This document shows positions 8,343 through 15,258 of a stretch of 64,000 nt of DNA, in pieces. The DNA comes from Fibrobacterota bacterium (lineage in GTDB: Bacteria; Fibrobacterota; Fibrobacteria; UBA11236), in NCBI GenBank assembly GCA_028287505.1, contig JAQBPN010000019.1, forward strand, positions 62,001 through 126,000, written 5' to 3'. How positions within the stretch are numbered: the first letter of the stretch is position 1; each line of letters begins with the position of its first letter. The notes beneath the pieces are model-generated. The model ran no database searches. It saw only the letters and a list, made by a program, of their open reading frames with translations, and was not told the origin of the DNA. A program made the translations under genes and the position numbers.

Positions 8343-9314
8343 TCACTCCAAATGCTTCCTGATCTCCTGGGAAGCCTGCAACATGGCCGACCGCGTCCCC
8401 GGAACCTGGCTCAAAGGATTGAGCATGCCGAAATCGTGGATCATGCCGTCATACCGCGCGACCGCCACGTCCACGCCCGCGGCGTCGAGCTTCCGCCCGT
8501 ATGCTTCCCCTTCATCGCGCAACGGATCGAACTCGGCGACCTGGATCAAAGCCGGAGGCAGCCCTTCCAATTGCCGGCTCGTGGCCTGCAGGGGCGAAGC
8601 GTGGATATCCTTCCTCTGCTTGGCGTCCTTGGCATAACTGTCCCAGAACCACTTCATCATGTTCCTGGTAAGGAAATGCCCTTTCGCGAACTGCTTGTAA
8701 GACGCCGTCTCGAAGTTCGCGTCCGTCACCGGCCACATCAACAACTGGAACCGGATCCGGGGACCTCCCTTTTCCTTGGCCATCAGTGCCGTCACCGCGG
8801 CCATATTGCCTCCGACGCTGCTCCCCGCCACCGCCAGCCGGCTCCCGTCCACGTTGATTTCCTTGCCATGCTCGGCCACCCACTTGGTGGCGGAATAGGC
8901 CTGGTTGAGAGCCGTTCCATACGGCGCCTCCGGGGAGCGCGTATAATCCACGTATACCGCCACCGCTCCCGACCCCGCGACCAGGTCCCGTATCATGCGC
9001 TCATGGGTCGGATAATCCCCGATCACCCATCCACCTCCATGAAAAAACATGAACACCGGAAGCTCCCGGCCATCTCCCGCCGGGCGCACTATGGTCAACC
9101 GGATCTCCTGCCCATCCGCCTGGATGATCTTCTCCAAAACGTCGGCCTTGGCCAGGTTCACCTTGGTATTCTTCTGAAGGTTCGACAAAACATCGCGGGC
9201 CTCCGTCGGACTCAGCTCCTCCATGGGCGGCCCCCCGCCCGCCTCCAAATCTTCGAGAAACTTCTGCGTGATTCTCTCAACACCGGCACTGATCGTCGAA
9301 GCAGCTGTTGCCAT
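8343..9314 (-). CDS. Alpha/beta hydrolase, HSL-like esterase/lipase family
   Basis: Hydrolase of 323 residues related to hormone-sensitive lipase-type esterases. The oxyanion-hole motif HGGGW is at about 92-96 and the nucleophile elbow GSSVGG near 164-169 with the likely nucleophile Ser166; the family usually has GDSAGG. Downstream are the acid in EFDPLRDEG and the histidine in IHDFGML. It should cleave carboxylic esters, in the cytoplasm since no signal peptide is seen. The start is fixed by AAGGAG seven bases before the ATG at 9314; the frame stays open far upstream only through a purine-rich repeat. It is a single gene, convergent with the SDR. Confidence 0.9.
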   Translation of the reverse strand: MATAASTISAGVERITQKFLEDLEAGGGPPMEELSPTEARDVLSNLQKNTKVNLAKADVLEKIIQADGQEIRLTIVRPAGDGRELPVFMFFHGGGWVIGDYPTHERMIRDLVAGSGAVAVYVDYTRSPEAPYGTALNQAYSATKWVAEHGKEINVDGSRLAVAGSSVGGNMAAVTALMAKEKGGPRIRFQLLMWPVTDANFETASYKQFAKGHFLTRNMMKWFWDSYAKDAKQRKDIHASPLQATSRQLEGLPPALIQVAEFDPLRDEGEAYGRKLDAAGVDVAVARYDGMIHDFGMLNPLSQVPGTRSAMLQASQEIRKHLE

Positions 9315-9407
9315 GGCACGACTCCTTGTTTTAGCGGTGATGGCAAAACGAATTCCAAAAGCCCTGTTGAAATAATCTTTTCCCACCCCCCATAGCAAGC
9401 CCCCCGG

Positions 9408-9469
9408 CTCCTCTGCTCTCCTCCCCTCTGCTCTCCTCTCTTCTCTTCTCTTCTCCTCTTTCCTCTCCC
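9408..9469 (+). repeat. Polypyrimidine tract
   Basis: Of 62 bases only two (9415 and 9430) are purines, and 9431-9469 is an unbroken 39-base pyrimidine run. CTCTGCTCTCCTC occurs twice with a 15-base period (9411-9423 and 9426-9438). The tract lies about 100 bases upstream of the hydrolase start and would be GA-rich in its leader. Confidence 0.75.
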
Positions 9470-9517
9470 ACCCCCCGAGTCCCACCGCGGGCAGTCTTAC
9501 GCCCCCGCACCCAGACG

Positions 9518-9572
9518 CGACCCACCTGTCCAACCCCAATCGACCCACCTCCCACAACTCCACGCGACCCAC
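9518..9572 (+). repeat. Three CGACCCAC repeats
   Basis: CGACCCAC occurs at 9518-9525, 9541-9548 and 9565-9572, at steps of 23 and 24 bases. The surroundings are almost free of G on the plus strand, so this may be compositional rather than a set of binding sites. Confidence 0.35.
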
Positions 9573-9749
9573 GAACGCACACGCCACCAACCTCTTCTCC
9601 CCAAACCCAAACGCCCAACCTCCTCCGCCAAAAACCGGTCGAACCAAGTCTTGTCCCGAACGGAGACGTCGATCGCAGAGAGTCTCCGTGTTCACCCGTC
9701 GCGGATCCCACGGTCTGATTGCTGGCGGTAGAATGGTACGTGGGGCTCA

Positions 9750-9982
9750 GGGCGCGGCCGGGGCGGGGGCCGGGTCCGAATCAGGCGGAGGTGGGAGAGC
9801 AGGAAGGTCGGCGGAGCGCGCGCGAGACCTTCTTCCTAAAGACAACAATGGGCAAACCGGCTAACGGGCTCGCGCGCGCCGAGACAGCACAGAACCGATC
9901 CGCCCACCGGACGGAAGACTCGCAGCAACCGAAGCTCTCCCGCCGCAGCCGTCCGGAACCGGCCCCCGCCCCGGCCGCGCCC
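9750..9982. repeat. Large nested inverted repeat
   Basis: The arms 9750-9778 and 9954-9982 are reverse complements over 29 bases with one mismatch, including a perfect 24-base core of GC-rich sequence. Inside are a second perfect pair, GCGCGCGCGAG (9816-9826) and CTCGCGCGCGC (9869-9879), and a shared GGGAGAGC/GCTCTCCC. No transposase frame fits in the 175-base spacer. It may be a MITE-like remnant or a structured RNA. Confidence 0.7.
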
Positions 9983-10017
9983 GGCGCTCCGCATCCGGGA
10001 AAAAGCTCCTCTTCAGA

Positions 10018-10653
10018 CTAGGTAGCGTGTTCAATGAACCACGCCGGCTCCTCCACGAACAACCCCTCCACCCGATCCCAATCCACCAGCTTCCACCAGG
10101 TATCAACCCATTGCGCCCGCTGGTTCTTCCACTTCAGGTAGTAGGCGTGCTCCCACAAATCGACCATCAGAAGCGGCTTTTCCCGTTTGCTGATGGGGCT
10201 ATCCTGGTTCGGCAGATTCATGATCAGCAGCTTCCCTTCCTGATCCTGCGTCAGGAAAGTCCAACCGCTTCCGAACAGATCGAGCGCCAGGGCCGTGAAC
10301 TTCTTCTTGAACTCGGCGAAGGATCCGAACTCGTTCCGGATCGCCTCACCGACCTTGCCTCCCGGCTCGCCGCCCTTGCCGGCGGCCATCAGGGTCCAGA
10401 ACAGGCTGTGGTTGGCGTGGCCGCCGCCATTGTTGAGGATGGTCTGCCGGACGCCCGAAGGCAGAGCATCGGGATCCATCAGCAGTTCTTCGACGGTCTT
10501 GTCCGCCAGGGCGGGAATGCCTTCGATGGCCTTGTTCAGTTTTTCCACGTAGGCGGCGTGATGCTTGCCATGGTGGATTTCCAGGGTGGCCTTGTCATAG
10601 AACGGCTCCAGGCCGTTGGTGGGATAGGGAAGGGGGGGCAGGGTAAAAGCCAT
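10018..10653 (-). CDS. sodA: Superoxide dismutase, Mn/Fe family (Mn type)
   Basis: Full-length enzyme of 211 residues that converts superoxide to oxygen and hydrogen peroxide in the cytoplasm. The four metal ligands are visible: His27 (LEIHHGKHH), His82 (GGGHANHSLFW), and Asp165 and His169 (DLWEHAYY). Gly77/78 before the second histidine and Gln150 in LPNQDSPI are the pattern of manganese enzymes rather than iron enzymes. The ATG at 10653 has GGAG seven bases upstream. A -10-like TAAAAT and a 16-bp dyad lie in the upstream region and may control it. It is monocistronic as far as can be seen. Confidence 0.95.
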   Translation of the reverse strand: MAFTLPPLPYPTNGLEPFYDKATLEIHHGKHHAAYVEKLNKAIEGIPALADKTVEELLMDPDALPSGVRQTILNNGGGHANHSLFWTLMAAGKGGEPGGKVGEAIRNEFGSFAEFKKKFTALALDLFGSGWTFLTQDQEGKLLIMNLPNQDSPISKREKPLLMVDLWEHAYYLKWKNQRAQWVDTWWKLVDWDRVEGLFVEEPAWFIEHAT

Positions 10654-10686
10654 GGTAAATCTCCGGTCTTTGGGAAATGAAGGGAC

Positions 10687-10702
10687 TTATCTGTTAAGAT
10701 AA
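10687..10702. promoter_or_regulatory. Operator-like dyad upstream of sodA
   Basis: TTATCT-GTTA-AGATAA is a perfect 6-4-6 inverted repeat 34 bases upstream of the sodA start. It lies between the gene and a possible -10 box (TAAAAT, minus strand, 10731-10726). Its position suits a repressor site; the regulator is unknown. Confidence 0.4.
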
Positions 10703-10725
10703 AGGCCGGGGATGGGAGGGGCAAT

Positions 10726-10731
10726 ATTTTA
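10726..10731 (-). promoter_or_regulatory. Candidate -10 box for sodA
   Basis: TAAAAT on the minus strand, about 70 bases before the sodA start and just upstream of the dyad. No clear -35 box was found. Confidence 0.3.
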
Positions 10732-10759
10732 GACTGGGGGGTGAAGGGAAAGAAAGCGG

Positions 10760-10777
10760 CCGGATTCGGGAATCCGG
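10760..10777. repeat. Palindromic hairpin between sodA and the cytochrome gene
   Basis: CCGGATTC-GG-GAATCCGG, a perfect 8-bp stem. It could end transcripts coming from the cytochrome gene on the minus strand, but has no run of T after it. The rest of 10654-10907 shows nothing else beyond the sodA control elements. Confidence 0.35.
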
Positions 10778-10907
10778 ATTGGATCATCGCGAAAATCCCG
10801 GATTGTCGGTTTTTCCCGCCGGTCGACGCGAGGCCAAGGTTTTGCTTAAAAGGCCGGGTTAACGGAACGGTGCGGGACCGGCGTGCGGGAAAGCGGCAGG
10901 CCCGGAA

Positions 10908-11264
10908 TCAGGGCGCGGCCAGGTAGGCTTGGATATCCTCGACGTTGGCTTCCGTGAGGGGAAGTTTCACCATGATTTTGGTGGCGCGCTTGGGGGTGTA
11001 ACCGGGAGGATACTCCCCGTGGAGCACGCGGGCTTTGACCAGGTCCAGGCCGGAACCCTTGATGGCCGGGCCCAGGGACCCGTCCAAGGCGGGATTGGCG
11101 TTGTGGCAGGCGATGCAATTGGACAGGTAGAGCCCCCGTCCCATCTGCACTTTGGGGTCCGCGTTGGCGTCCTTCTTGTTACAGGCGGTCCAGCATTCCA
11201 GGCAGGCGGCGCACAGGGCCGCCGCCATCAGGAAGGTCCGCAGCGAAGGCAAGAACCTGATCAA
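10908..11264 (-). CDS. Small c-type cytochrome, probable lipoprotein
   Basis: Protein of 118 residues with a single haem-binding motif CIACH and a methionine-containing C-terminal half (KIMVKLPLTEANVEDIQAYLA), the layout of a class I monohaem cytochrome c. The N-terminus is a signal (MIRFLPSLRTFLMAAAL) ending near WTAC-NKK. The cysteine suggests lipidation although the lipobox is imperfect. It starts at a TTG that overlaps the stop of the upstream membrane-protein gene by four bases (TTGA), which points to coupled translation. It probably takes electrons from that membrane protein. PuuD-type proteins carry such a domain fused at their C-terminus. Confidence 0.8.
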   Translation of the reverse strand: MIRFLPSLRTFLMAAALCAACLECWTACNKKDANADPKVQMGRGLYLSNCIACHNANPALDGSLGPAIKGSGLDLVKARVLHGEYPPGYTPKRATKIMVKLPLTEANVEDIQAYLAAP

Positions 11265-11971
11265 TGGTGCAGGATCACTTCCGAAAGGACGTAGAAGACC
11301 ACGGCCAGGAGCAGACCGTAGTGGATCACTCCCGAAACCTTTTCGATAGGCTTGGTGGTGGGACCCTTGTCGGCCAACAGGGCGTTGGCTTCGATGAGGC
11401 CCACGAGGACCAGGACGATGAGGAGCCAGAGGCCGACCCTTCCCTCGTCCACGCGGATGGTGAGATGGCTGGCGGCTCCCATGAAGAACAACAGGGGCAC
11501 GGAGAGCAGGGTGTTGGTGCGCGAGGCCAGGAAGGCGCGGCGGGCCAGGGCGGGAAGGTTTTCCACCTTTTCCCCGTTGGCGGAGGCGATGACCTTCTTC
11601 TGACGGGGCCAGATGACGAACCAGACGTTGAACCACATGACGGAGCCCATGATGGCGCCGGTCAGGATGGTGGCGGCCCAGGAGCTGTTGAAAAGGGCCG
11701 AACCCGCGGGACCCGCCTGGCCGAATTTAATCGCGATGATGATCCAGCCGGTGAAGAAGGTGCCCATGGCGCCGTAGCGGAAGTAGAAAAGGGCCTTGGG
11801 AACCAATCCCTTGGTGGCCTCGGTCTTGGTGGCCGCGTCGGCCTTGGCGAAGAAGGGGCCTTGCACGAAGTTGAAGTACCACAGCATGCCGATCCAGGCG
11901 ATACCGAAGATGAAGTGTCCCCACCGCAGCAGGAAAAGCAAACCGTCCAGATTGAAAAGTGCCCATTGCAT
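11261..11971 (-). CDS. PuuD-like (urate hydroxylase, DUF989) integral membrane protein
   Basis: Membrane protein of 236 residues with about six to seven hydrophobic helices. It matches the membrane domain of the PuuD/DUF989 family: LLFLLRWGHFIFGIAWIGMLWYFNFVQGPF near the N-terminus, FRYGAMGTFFTGWII, GSVMWFNVWFVIWPRQKKVI, and ARRAFLASRTNTLLSVPLLFFM. Conserved histidines and tryptophans in these segments suggest haem or redox use. The start at 11971 is well supported by GGAGG six bases upstream. The cytochrome c part found fused in PuuD is here a separate overlapping gene. No urate-degradation gene is in the window, so urate as substrate is doubtful. Confidence 0.82.
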   Translation of the reverse strand: MQWALFNLDGLLFLLRWGHFIFGIAWIGMLWYFNFVQGPFFAKADAATKTEATKGLVPKALFYFRYGAMGTFFTGWIIIAIKFGQAGPAGSALFNSSWAATILTGAIMGSVMWFNVWFVIWPRQKKVIASANGEKVENLPALARRAFLASRTNTLLSVPLLFFMGAASHLTIRVDEGRVGLWLLIVLVLVGLIEANALLADKGPTTKPIEKVSGVIHYGLLLAVVFYVLSEVILHH

Positions 11972-12071
11972 AATACGCCTCCGCTTTTTTACGAAGTGAA
12001 AAATATAAGCATTTAGCGGTCCCTTGCGACAATTCGACATGGGACGGATCGCCCGCGCCGTGAAAAGGCGC

Positions 12072-12116
12072 TATAATTCAATCATGACCGCCCATCGTGC
12101 CCGAAAGGTCGAATAG
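12072..12116 (+). promoter_or_regulatory. -10 box and 10-codon upstream frame before dprE1
   Basis: TATAAT at 12072-12077 is followed six bases later by an ATG (12084) opening a 10-codon frame (MTAHRARKVE) that stops at 12116, four bases before the GTG of dprE1. It could be a leader peptide translated from a leaderless mRNA and coupled to dprE1, or a chance frame in a short leader. Confidence 0.3.
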
Positions 12117-12120
12117 TAAC

Positions 12121-13503
12121 GTGACCGTAAGCTTGCATACGGCGGAAACCCGGCCGCGCGCGGTGCTTTCAGGTTGGGGACGCTATCCCAGCATGATGGC
12201 GGAGCAAGCCGCACCCGGATCCCTGGGAGAAATCCCCGCTTTGATCGGCCAGGCCTATCTGCCCCGCGGACAGGGACGCAGCTATGGAGACGCTTCCCTG
12301 CCCGCCTCAAACCATCTCGCCGTCAATTCCTACCGGCTTGATAGGTTCCTGTCCTTCAACCCCTTCTCCGGGGTGGTGGACGCGGAAGCGGGCGTTACTT
12401 TGCATGCCATCCTCCGCATCGCCGTCCCGCGCGGGTTCTTTCTTCCCGTCACCCCGGGCACCATGTTCGTCAGCCTGGGGGGCGCCATCGCCAGCAACGT
12501 GCATGGCAAGAACCACCATCACTCGGGATCCCTGGAGCATTTCATCCTGGAGCTGGAAGTGGCCACGCCGTCCGGCACCTTCGTCTGTTCGCCCGATGCG
12601 CATCCGGAATTGTTCCGCGCCACGGTGGGGGGCTACGGTCTGACCGGGTTCATCACCCGCGCCAGGTTGCGCCTCAAGCCCATCGAAACGGCCCAGGTCG
12701 ATTGCCTGCGCCTGCGCGCTCCCGGGCTCGATTCCCTGTTCGCCCTTTTGTCCAAGCACGATGCCGGCTTCGAATACTCGGTGGCGTGGCTGGACACCCT
12801 GGCCCGGGGGCGGCATCTGGGGCGCGGGGTCCTGATGCTGGGGAACCACGCGCCGCTGGCCGGTACCGAGCGCGACGCCGCGGGCGGGGAGAAATCCGCC
12901 GCCCTGATGCATGCGGAAGCCCGCAAGTTCAAAGTGCCGTTCGCCATGCCGCGCGCGCTCCTCAACCGGCCTTTCCTTTCCGCCTTCAACCGGGCCTTCT
13001 ACCGTTTTTCCCGCAACGGGAAATCCCGGGAGGGCTTCGAAGGATTCTTCTATCCCCTGGACCGGATCCGGGATTGGAACCTGCTCTACGGAAAACCCGG
13101 CTTCTTCCAATACCAATGCGTGATTCCCGATCCGCGCGGCGAGGACGGCATCGCGGCCGCCCTGGCATTCCTGAGCGGGAACGGCCTGGGGGCATTCCTT
13201 TCCGTGCTCAAGCGCTGCGGGGACGACCAGGTGATGTTGCCGTTCTGCAAGCGCGGCTACACCCTGGCGCTGGACATTCCCTTCCGGGGCAAGGAATCCC
13301 TGCGCCTGCTCGATCGCCTGGACGCGTTGGTGCTCACCTACGGCGGCAGGGTGTATCTGACCAAGGATGCGCGCCTCAGCGCGGAAACCTTCCGGGCCAT
13401 GTACCCGGAAAGCAAAGCCTGGATGGAAACTGTCCGGCGTTACAATCCCTCGGCCACGAGCAATTCGCGCATGGCGGAAAGGCTGGAGCTATGGACGGCA
13501 TGA
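12121..13503 (+). CDS. dprE1: FAD-dependent oxidoreductase, DprE1-like (decaprenylphosphoryl-ribose 2'-oxidase)
   Basis: Protein of 460 residues, the length of mycobacterial DprE1. It has the FAD-binding segments RGQGRSYGDA, PVTPGTMFVSLGGAIASNVHGKNHHHSGS and TVGGYGLTGFI, then FFYPLDRIRDWN, PGFFQYQCVIP and VYLTKDARLSAETF with the conserved substrate-site lysine. It should oxidise the 2'-hydroxyl of a polyprenylphosphoryl-ribose. The position of the mycobacterial benzothiazinone-target cysteine (NICVDFP) reads TLALDIP here, so that cysteine is absent. The GTG at 12121 is chosen over 12097 because a -10 box lies at 12072 and AAAGG precedes it at a longer distance. The next gene overlaps and encodes the DprE2-type reductase. 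Confidence 0.9.
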   Translation: MTVSLHTAETRPRAVLSGWGRYPSMMAEQAAPGSLGEIPALIGQAYLPRGQGRSYGDASLPASNHLAVNSYRLDRFLSFNPFSGVVDAEAGVTLHAILRIAVPRGFFLPVTPGTMFVSLGGAIASNVHGKNHHHSGSLEHFILELEVATPSGTFVCSPDAHPELFRATVGGYGLTGFITRARLRLKPIETAQVDCLRLRAPGLDSLFALLSKHDAGFEYSVAWLDTLARGRHLGRGVLMLGNHAPLAGTERDAAGGEKSAALMHAEARKFKVPFAMPRALLNRPFLSAFNRAFYRFSRNGKSREGFEGFFYPLDRIRDWNLLYGKPGFFQYQCVIPDPRGEDGIAAALAFLSGNGLGAFLSVLKRCGDDQVMLPFCKRGYTLALDIPFRGKESLRLLDRLDALVLTYGGRVYLTKDARLSAETFRAMYPESKAWMETVRRYNPSATSNSRMAERLELWTA

Positions 13504-14261
13504 CCGGAGCCGGGCCCGCGCACTCCGCCAAGGCGGGCATCGTCCTGTTCGGGGCCACTTCCGGAATCGCGCGCGCCGTGGCAGCGCGTTTCGCGGCCGC
13601 GGGGGAATCCCTGATCCTGATCGGCCGGGACGGGGCCGCCCTGGAGGCCATGGCGCTGGATCTGGAAAAGACCCTGGGAGCCAAGCCCGCCTGCATCGTA
13701 TGGGACGTGCTGGATTTTCCGGGCCATGCCGCGCGGTTCCGGGCGCTCACCACGGTCCATTCGCTCAAAGGCGTGTTCATGGCCGCCGGTATATTGTTTC
13801 CCCAGGACGAGTGCGATCGCGATCCGGAAAAGACCCGCCTGACCCTGGAAACGAACCTGACGGGACCGGCGGTCATCCTGGACATGTTCGCCGGGTATTT
13901 CCGCCAGCGGGGATCCGGCTTCATCAGTTGCGTGTCCTCGGTGGCGGGCGATCGCGGCCGCGGCAAGGTTTTGGCATACGCCGCGGCCAAGGCGGGCCTT
14001 TCGGCTTATCTGGCGGGACTGCGCCACCGTTTGGCGGGAACCGGCGTGTTCGTGCAGACCGTCAAGCCTGGATTCGTGCGCACGCGCATGGCCGCGGGCG
14101 TGAAAAGCCGGTTGATGGCCGAACCGGACCGGGTGGCCCTGGACATCACCACGGCCATCCGCGATAGGCGCGAAGTGATCTACACGCCCTGGATCTGGAA
14201 ATGGATCATGCTGATCATCAAGTCCATTCCCGCCCCCGTCTTCCGCAGGCTGAAGCTGTGA
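13491..14261 (+). CDS. dprE2: SDR reductase, DprE2-like (decaprenylphosphoryl-2-keto-ribose reductase)
   Basis: Short-chain reductase of 256 residues, close to the 254 of mycobacterial DprE2. The cofactor motif is GATSGIARAVA near the N-terminus, SCVSSVAG carries the active-site serine, and YAAAKAG is the Tyr-x-x-x-Lys site; TVKPGFVRTRM follows. A hydrophobic C-terminus (WIWKWIMLIIKSIP) may touch the membrane, fitting a lipid-linked substrate. With the upstream oxidase it would turn polyprenylphosphoryl-ribose into the arabinose epimer through the 2-keto intermediate. The start overlaps the oxidase gene by 13 bases (ATG at 13491, AAGG eight bases before); the ATG at 13500 in an ATGA overlap is the alternative. 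Confidence 0.88.
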   Translation: MDGMTGAGPAHSAKAGIVLFGATSGIARAVAARFAAAGESLILIGRDGAALEAMALDLEKTLGAKPACIVWDVLDFPGHAARFRALTTVHSLKGVFMAAGILFPQDECDRDPEKTRLTLETNLTGPAVILDMFAGYFRQRGSGFISCVSSVAGDRGRGKVLAYAAAKAGLSAYLAGLRHRLAGTGVFVQTVKPGFVRTRMAAGVKSRLMAEPDRVALDITTAIRDRREVIYTPWIWKWIMLIIKSIPAPVFRRLKL

Positions 14262-14277
14262 ACGCGGGGAGGCGCGA

Positions 14278-15171
14278 GTGAGCGGAACGTCTCCGCGCGG
14301 GACCGCGCGGGCCCTGGTTCGCCTGGCCCGTCCTTCCCATTGGATCAAGAACGCGTTCGTGTTGGCGGGCGTGTTCTTCGCCGAAGATTGGAAGGAGACG
14401 GGAACGCTCCTGTTGGCGGGCGCCGCCTTCGCCGCCTTCTGCCTGGCGGCCAGCGCCGTGTATTGCGTCAACGACGCGCTGGACGTGGAAGAAGATCGGG
14501 CGCATCCCCGCAAGCGCGGCCGCCCCCTGGCCGCGGGCGAGATCTCCCAGAATGCCGCTTACGCCTTCGCCTCCGCGCTGGCCGCGGGAGCCTTCGGCCT
14601 CAGCCTTTACGCGGGCCCCCGTCTCGCCGTGTGTCTCATCGCCTATGCCGCCGTGAATCTCCTGTATTCCCGAGGCCTCAAGCGCCTCGTGCTGGTGGAT
14701 GTTTTCTGCATCGCCTCCGGATTCATCATACGCCTTCTGGCGGGAACCTGGGGAATAGGCGTGGAGCCTTCCCAATGGTTCCTGTTGTGCACGCTGAACC
14801 TGAGCCTGTTCCTGGGATTCTCCAAACGCTACGCGGAATTGATCGACGGCCAACGTCCCCTGGAGGAAAAGCGCGCGGTGCTCAAAAGCTATTCGCCGGA
14901 ATTCCTGCGCGTGCTTCTGGCCATCACCCTGGCGGCCACCCTCATCACCTACGGGCTATACACAACCAGTCCCCGCACCTTGCAGGTGCACGGAAGCGCG
15001 CGCCTGATCTACACCCTGCCCATCGCCACTTTCGGCCTGTTCCGTTACCTCTACCTGGTGATGGAAAAGGGCTACGGCGAAAACACCGTCGCCGACATGC
15101 GCAAGGATCCCGCTATGCTGATCATCTGCATCGTATATGCGGCGGCCGGCGTCCTGTTGTTGGGATACTGA
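14278..15171 (+). CDS. UbiA prenyltransferase, decaprenyl-phosphate phosphoribosyltransferase-like
   Basis: Integral membrane enzyme of 297 residues with about eight to nine hydrophobic helices. The aspartate-rich active-site motif NDALDVEEDRAHPRKRGRPLAAG is that of the UbiA branch that adds 5-phosphoribose from PRPP to polyprenyl phosphate (Rv3806c type), as is RPSHWIKNAFVLAG near the start. A second acidic loop is YAELIDGQRP. It would make the precursor that a phosphatase and then DprE1/DprE2 convert to the lipid-linked arabinofuranose donor; no phosphatase gene is adjacent. The GTG start has GGGGAGG five bases upstream. It lies 16 bases after dprE2, so the three genes form one operon. Confidence 0.88.
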   Translation: MSGTSPRGTARALVRLARPSHWIKNAFVLAGVFFAEDWKETGTLLLAGAAFAAFCLAASAVYCVNDALDVEEDRAHPRKRGRPLAAGEISQNAAYAFASALAAGAFGLSLYAGPRLAVCLIAYAAVNLLYSRGLKRLVLVDVFCIASGFIIRLLAGTWGIGVEPSQWFLLCTLNLSLFLGFSKRYAELIDGQRPLEEKRAVLKSYSPEFLRVLLAITLAATLITYGLYTTSPRTLQVHGSARLIYTLPIATFGLFRYLYLVMEKGYGENTVADMRKDPAMLIICIVYAAAGVLLLGY

Positions 15172-15258
15172 ACGGATCCTTCTTTGCCCCGACCGCGGTA
15201 GAATTTATCTTCACTAGGTTGCCAGCCTGCAAAGCTTCACCCCGCAAGGGAGTTCCGG

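Larger units (their letters stand above)
9315..10017. other. Gene-free 700-bp region with unusual composition
   Basis: This stretch between the hydrolase and superoxide dismutase genes has no convincing coding frame. It holds a pyrimidine-rich tract, a G-poor segment with three CGACCCAC copies, and a nested inverted repeat. Open frames across it follow the repeats on both strands and give low-complexity Arg/Glu/Pro peptides. Confidence 0.6.

Noticed and set aside
9331-9711. Open frames across the GA/CT-rich region upstream of the hydrolase
   Set aside because: The peptides are low-complexity Arg/Glu/Gly strings made by the polypyrimidine tract. The hydrolase has an excellent AAGGAG site at its ATG at 9314.
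9750-9982. Insertion sequence ends
   Set aside because: Only 175 bases lie between the arms, with no transposase frame and no evident target duplication, so an intact IS is excluded. A MITE-like remnant stays possible.
9719-10021. 100-codon plus-strand frame and an 81-codon minus-strand frame over the inverted repeat
   Set aside because: Both simply translate the two arms of the same repeat, giving the same Arg/Pro/Gly peptide. No start site or family supports either.
12702-13490. Upstream extension of the DprE2-like frame
   Set aside because: The frame stays open through the dprE1 gene, but the conserved SDR starts at 13491 and the upstream part is an out-of-frame shadow of dprE1.
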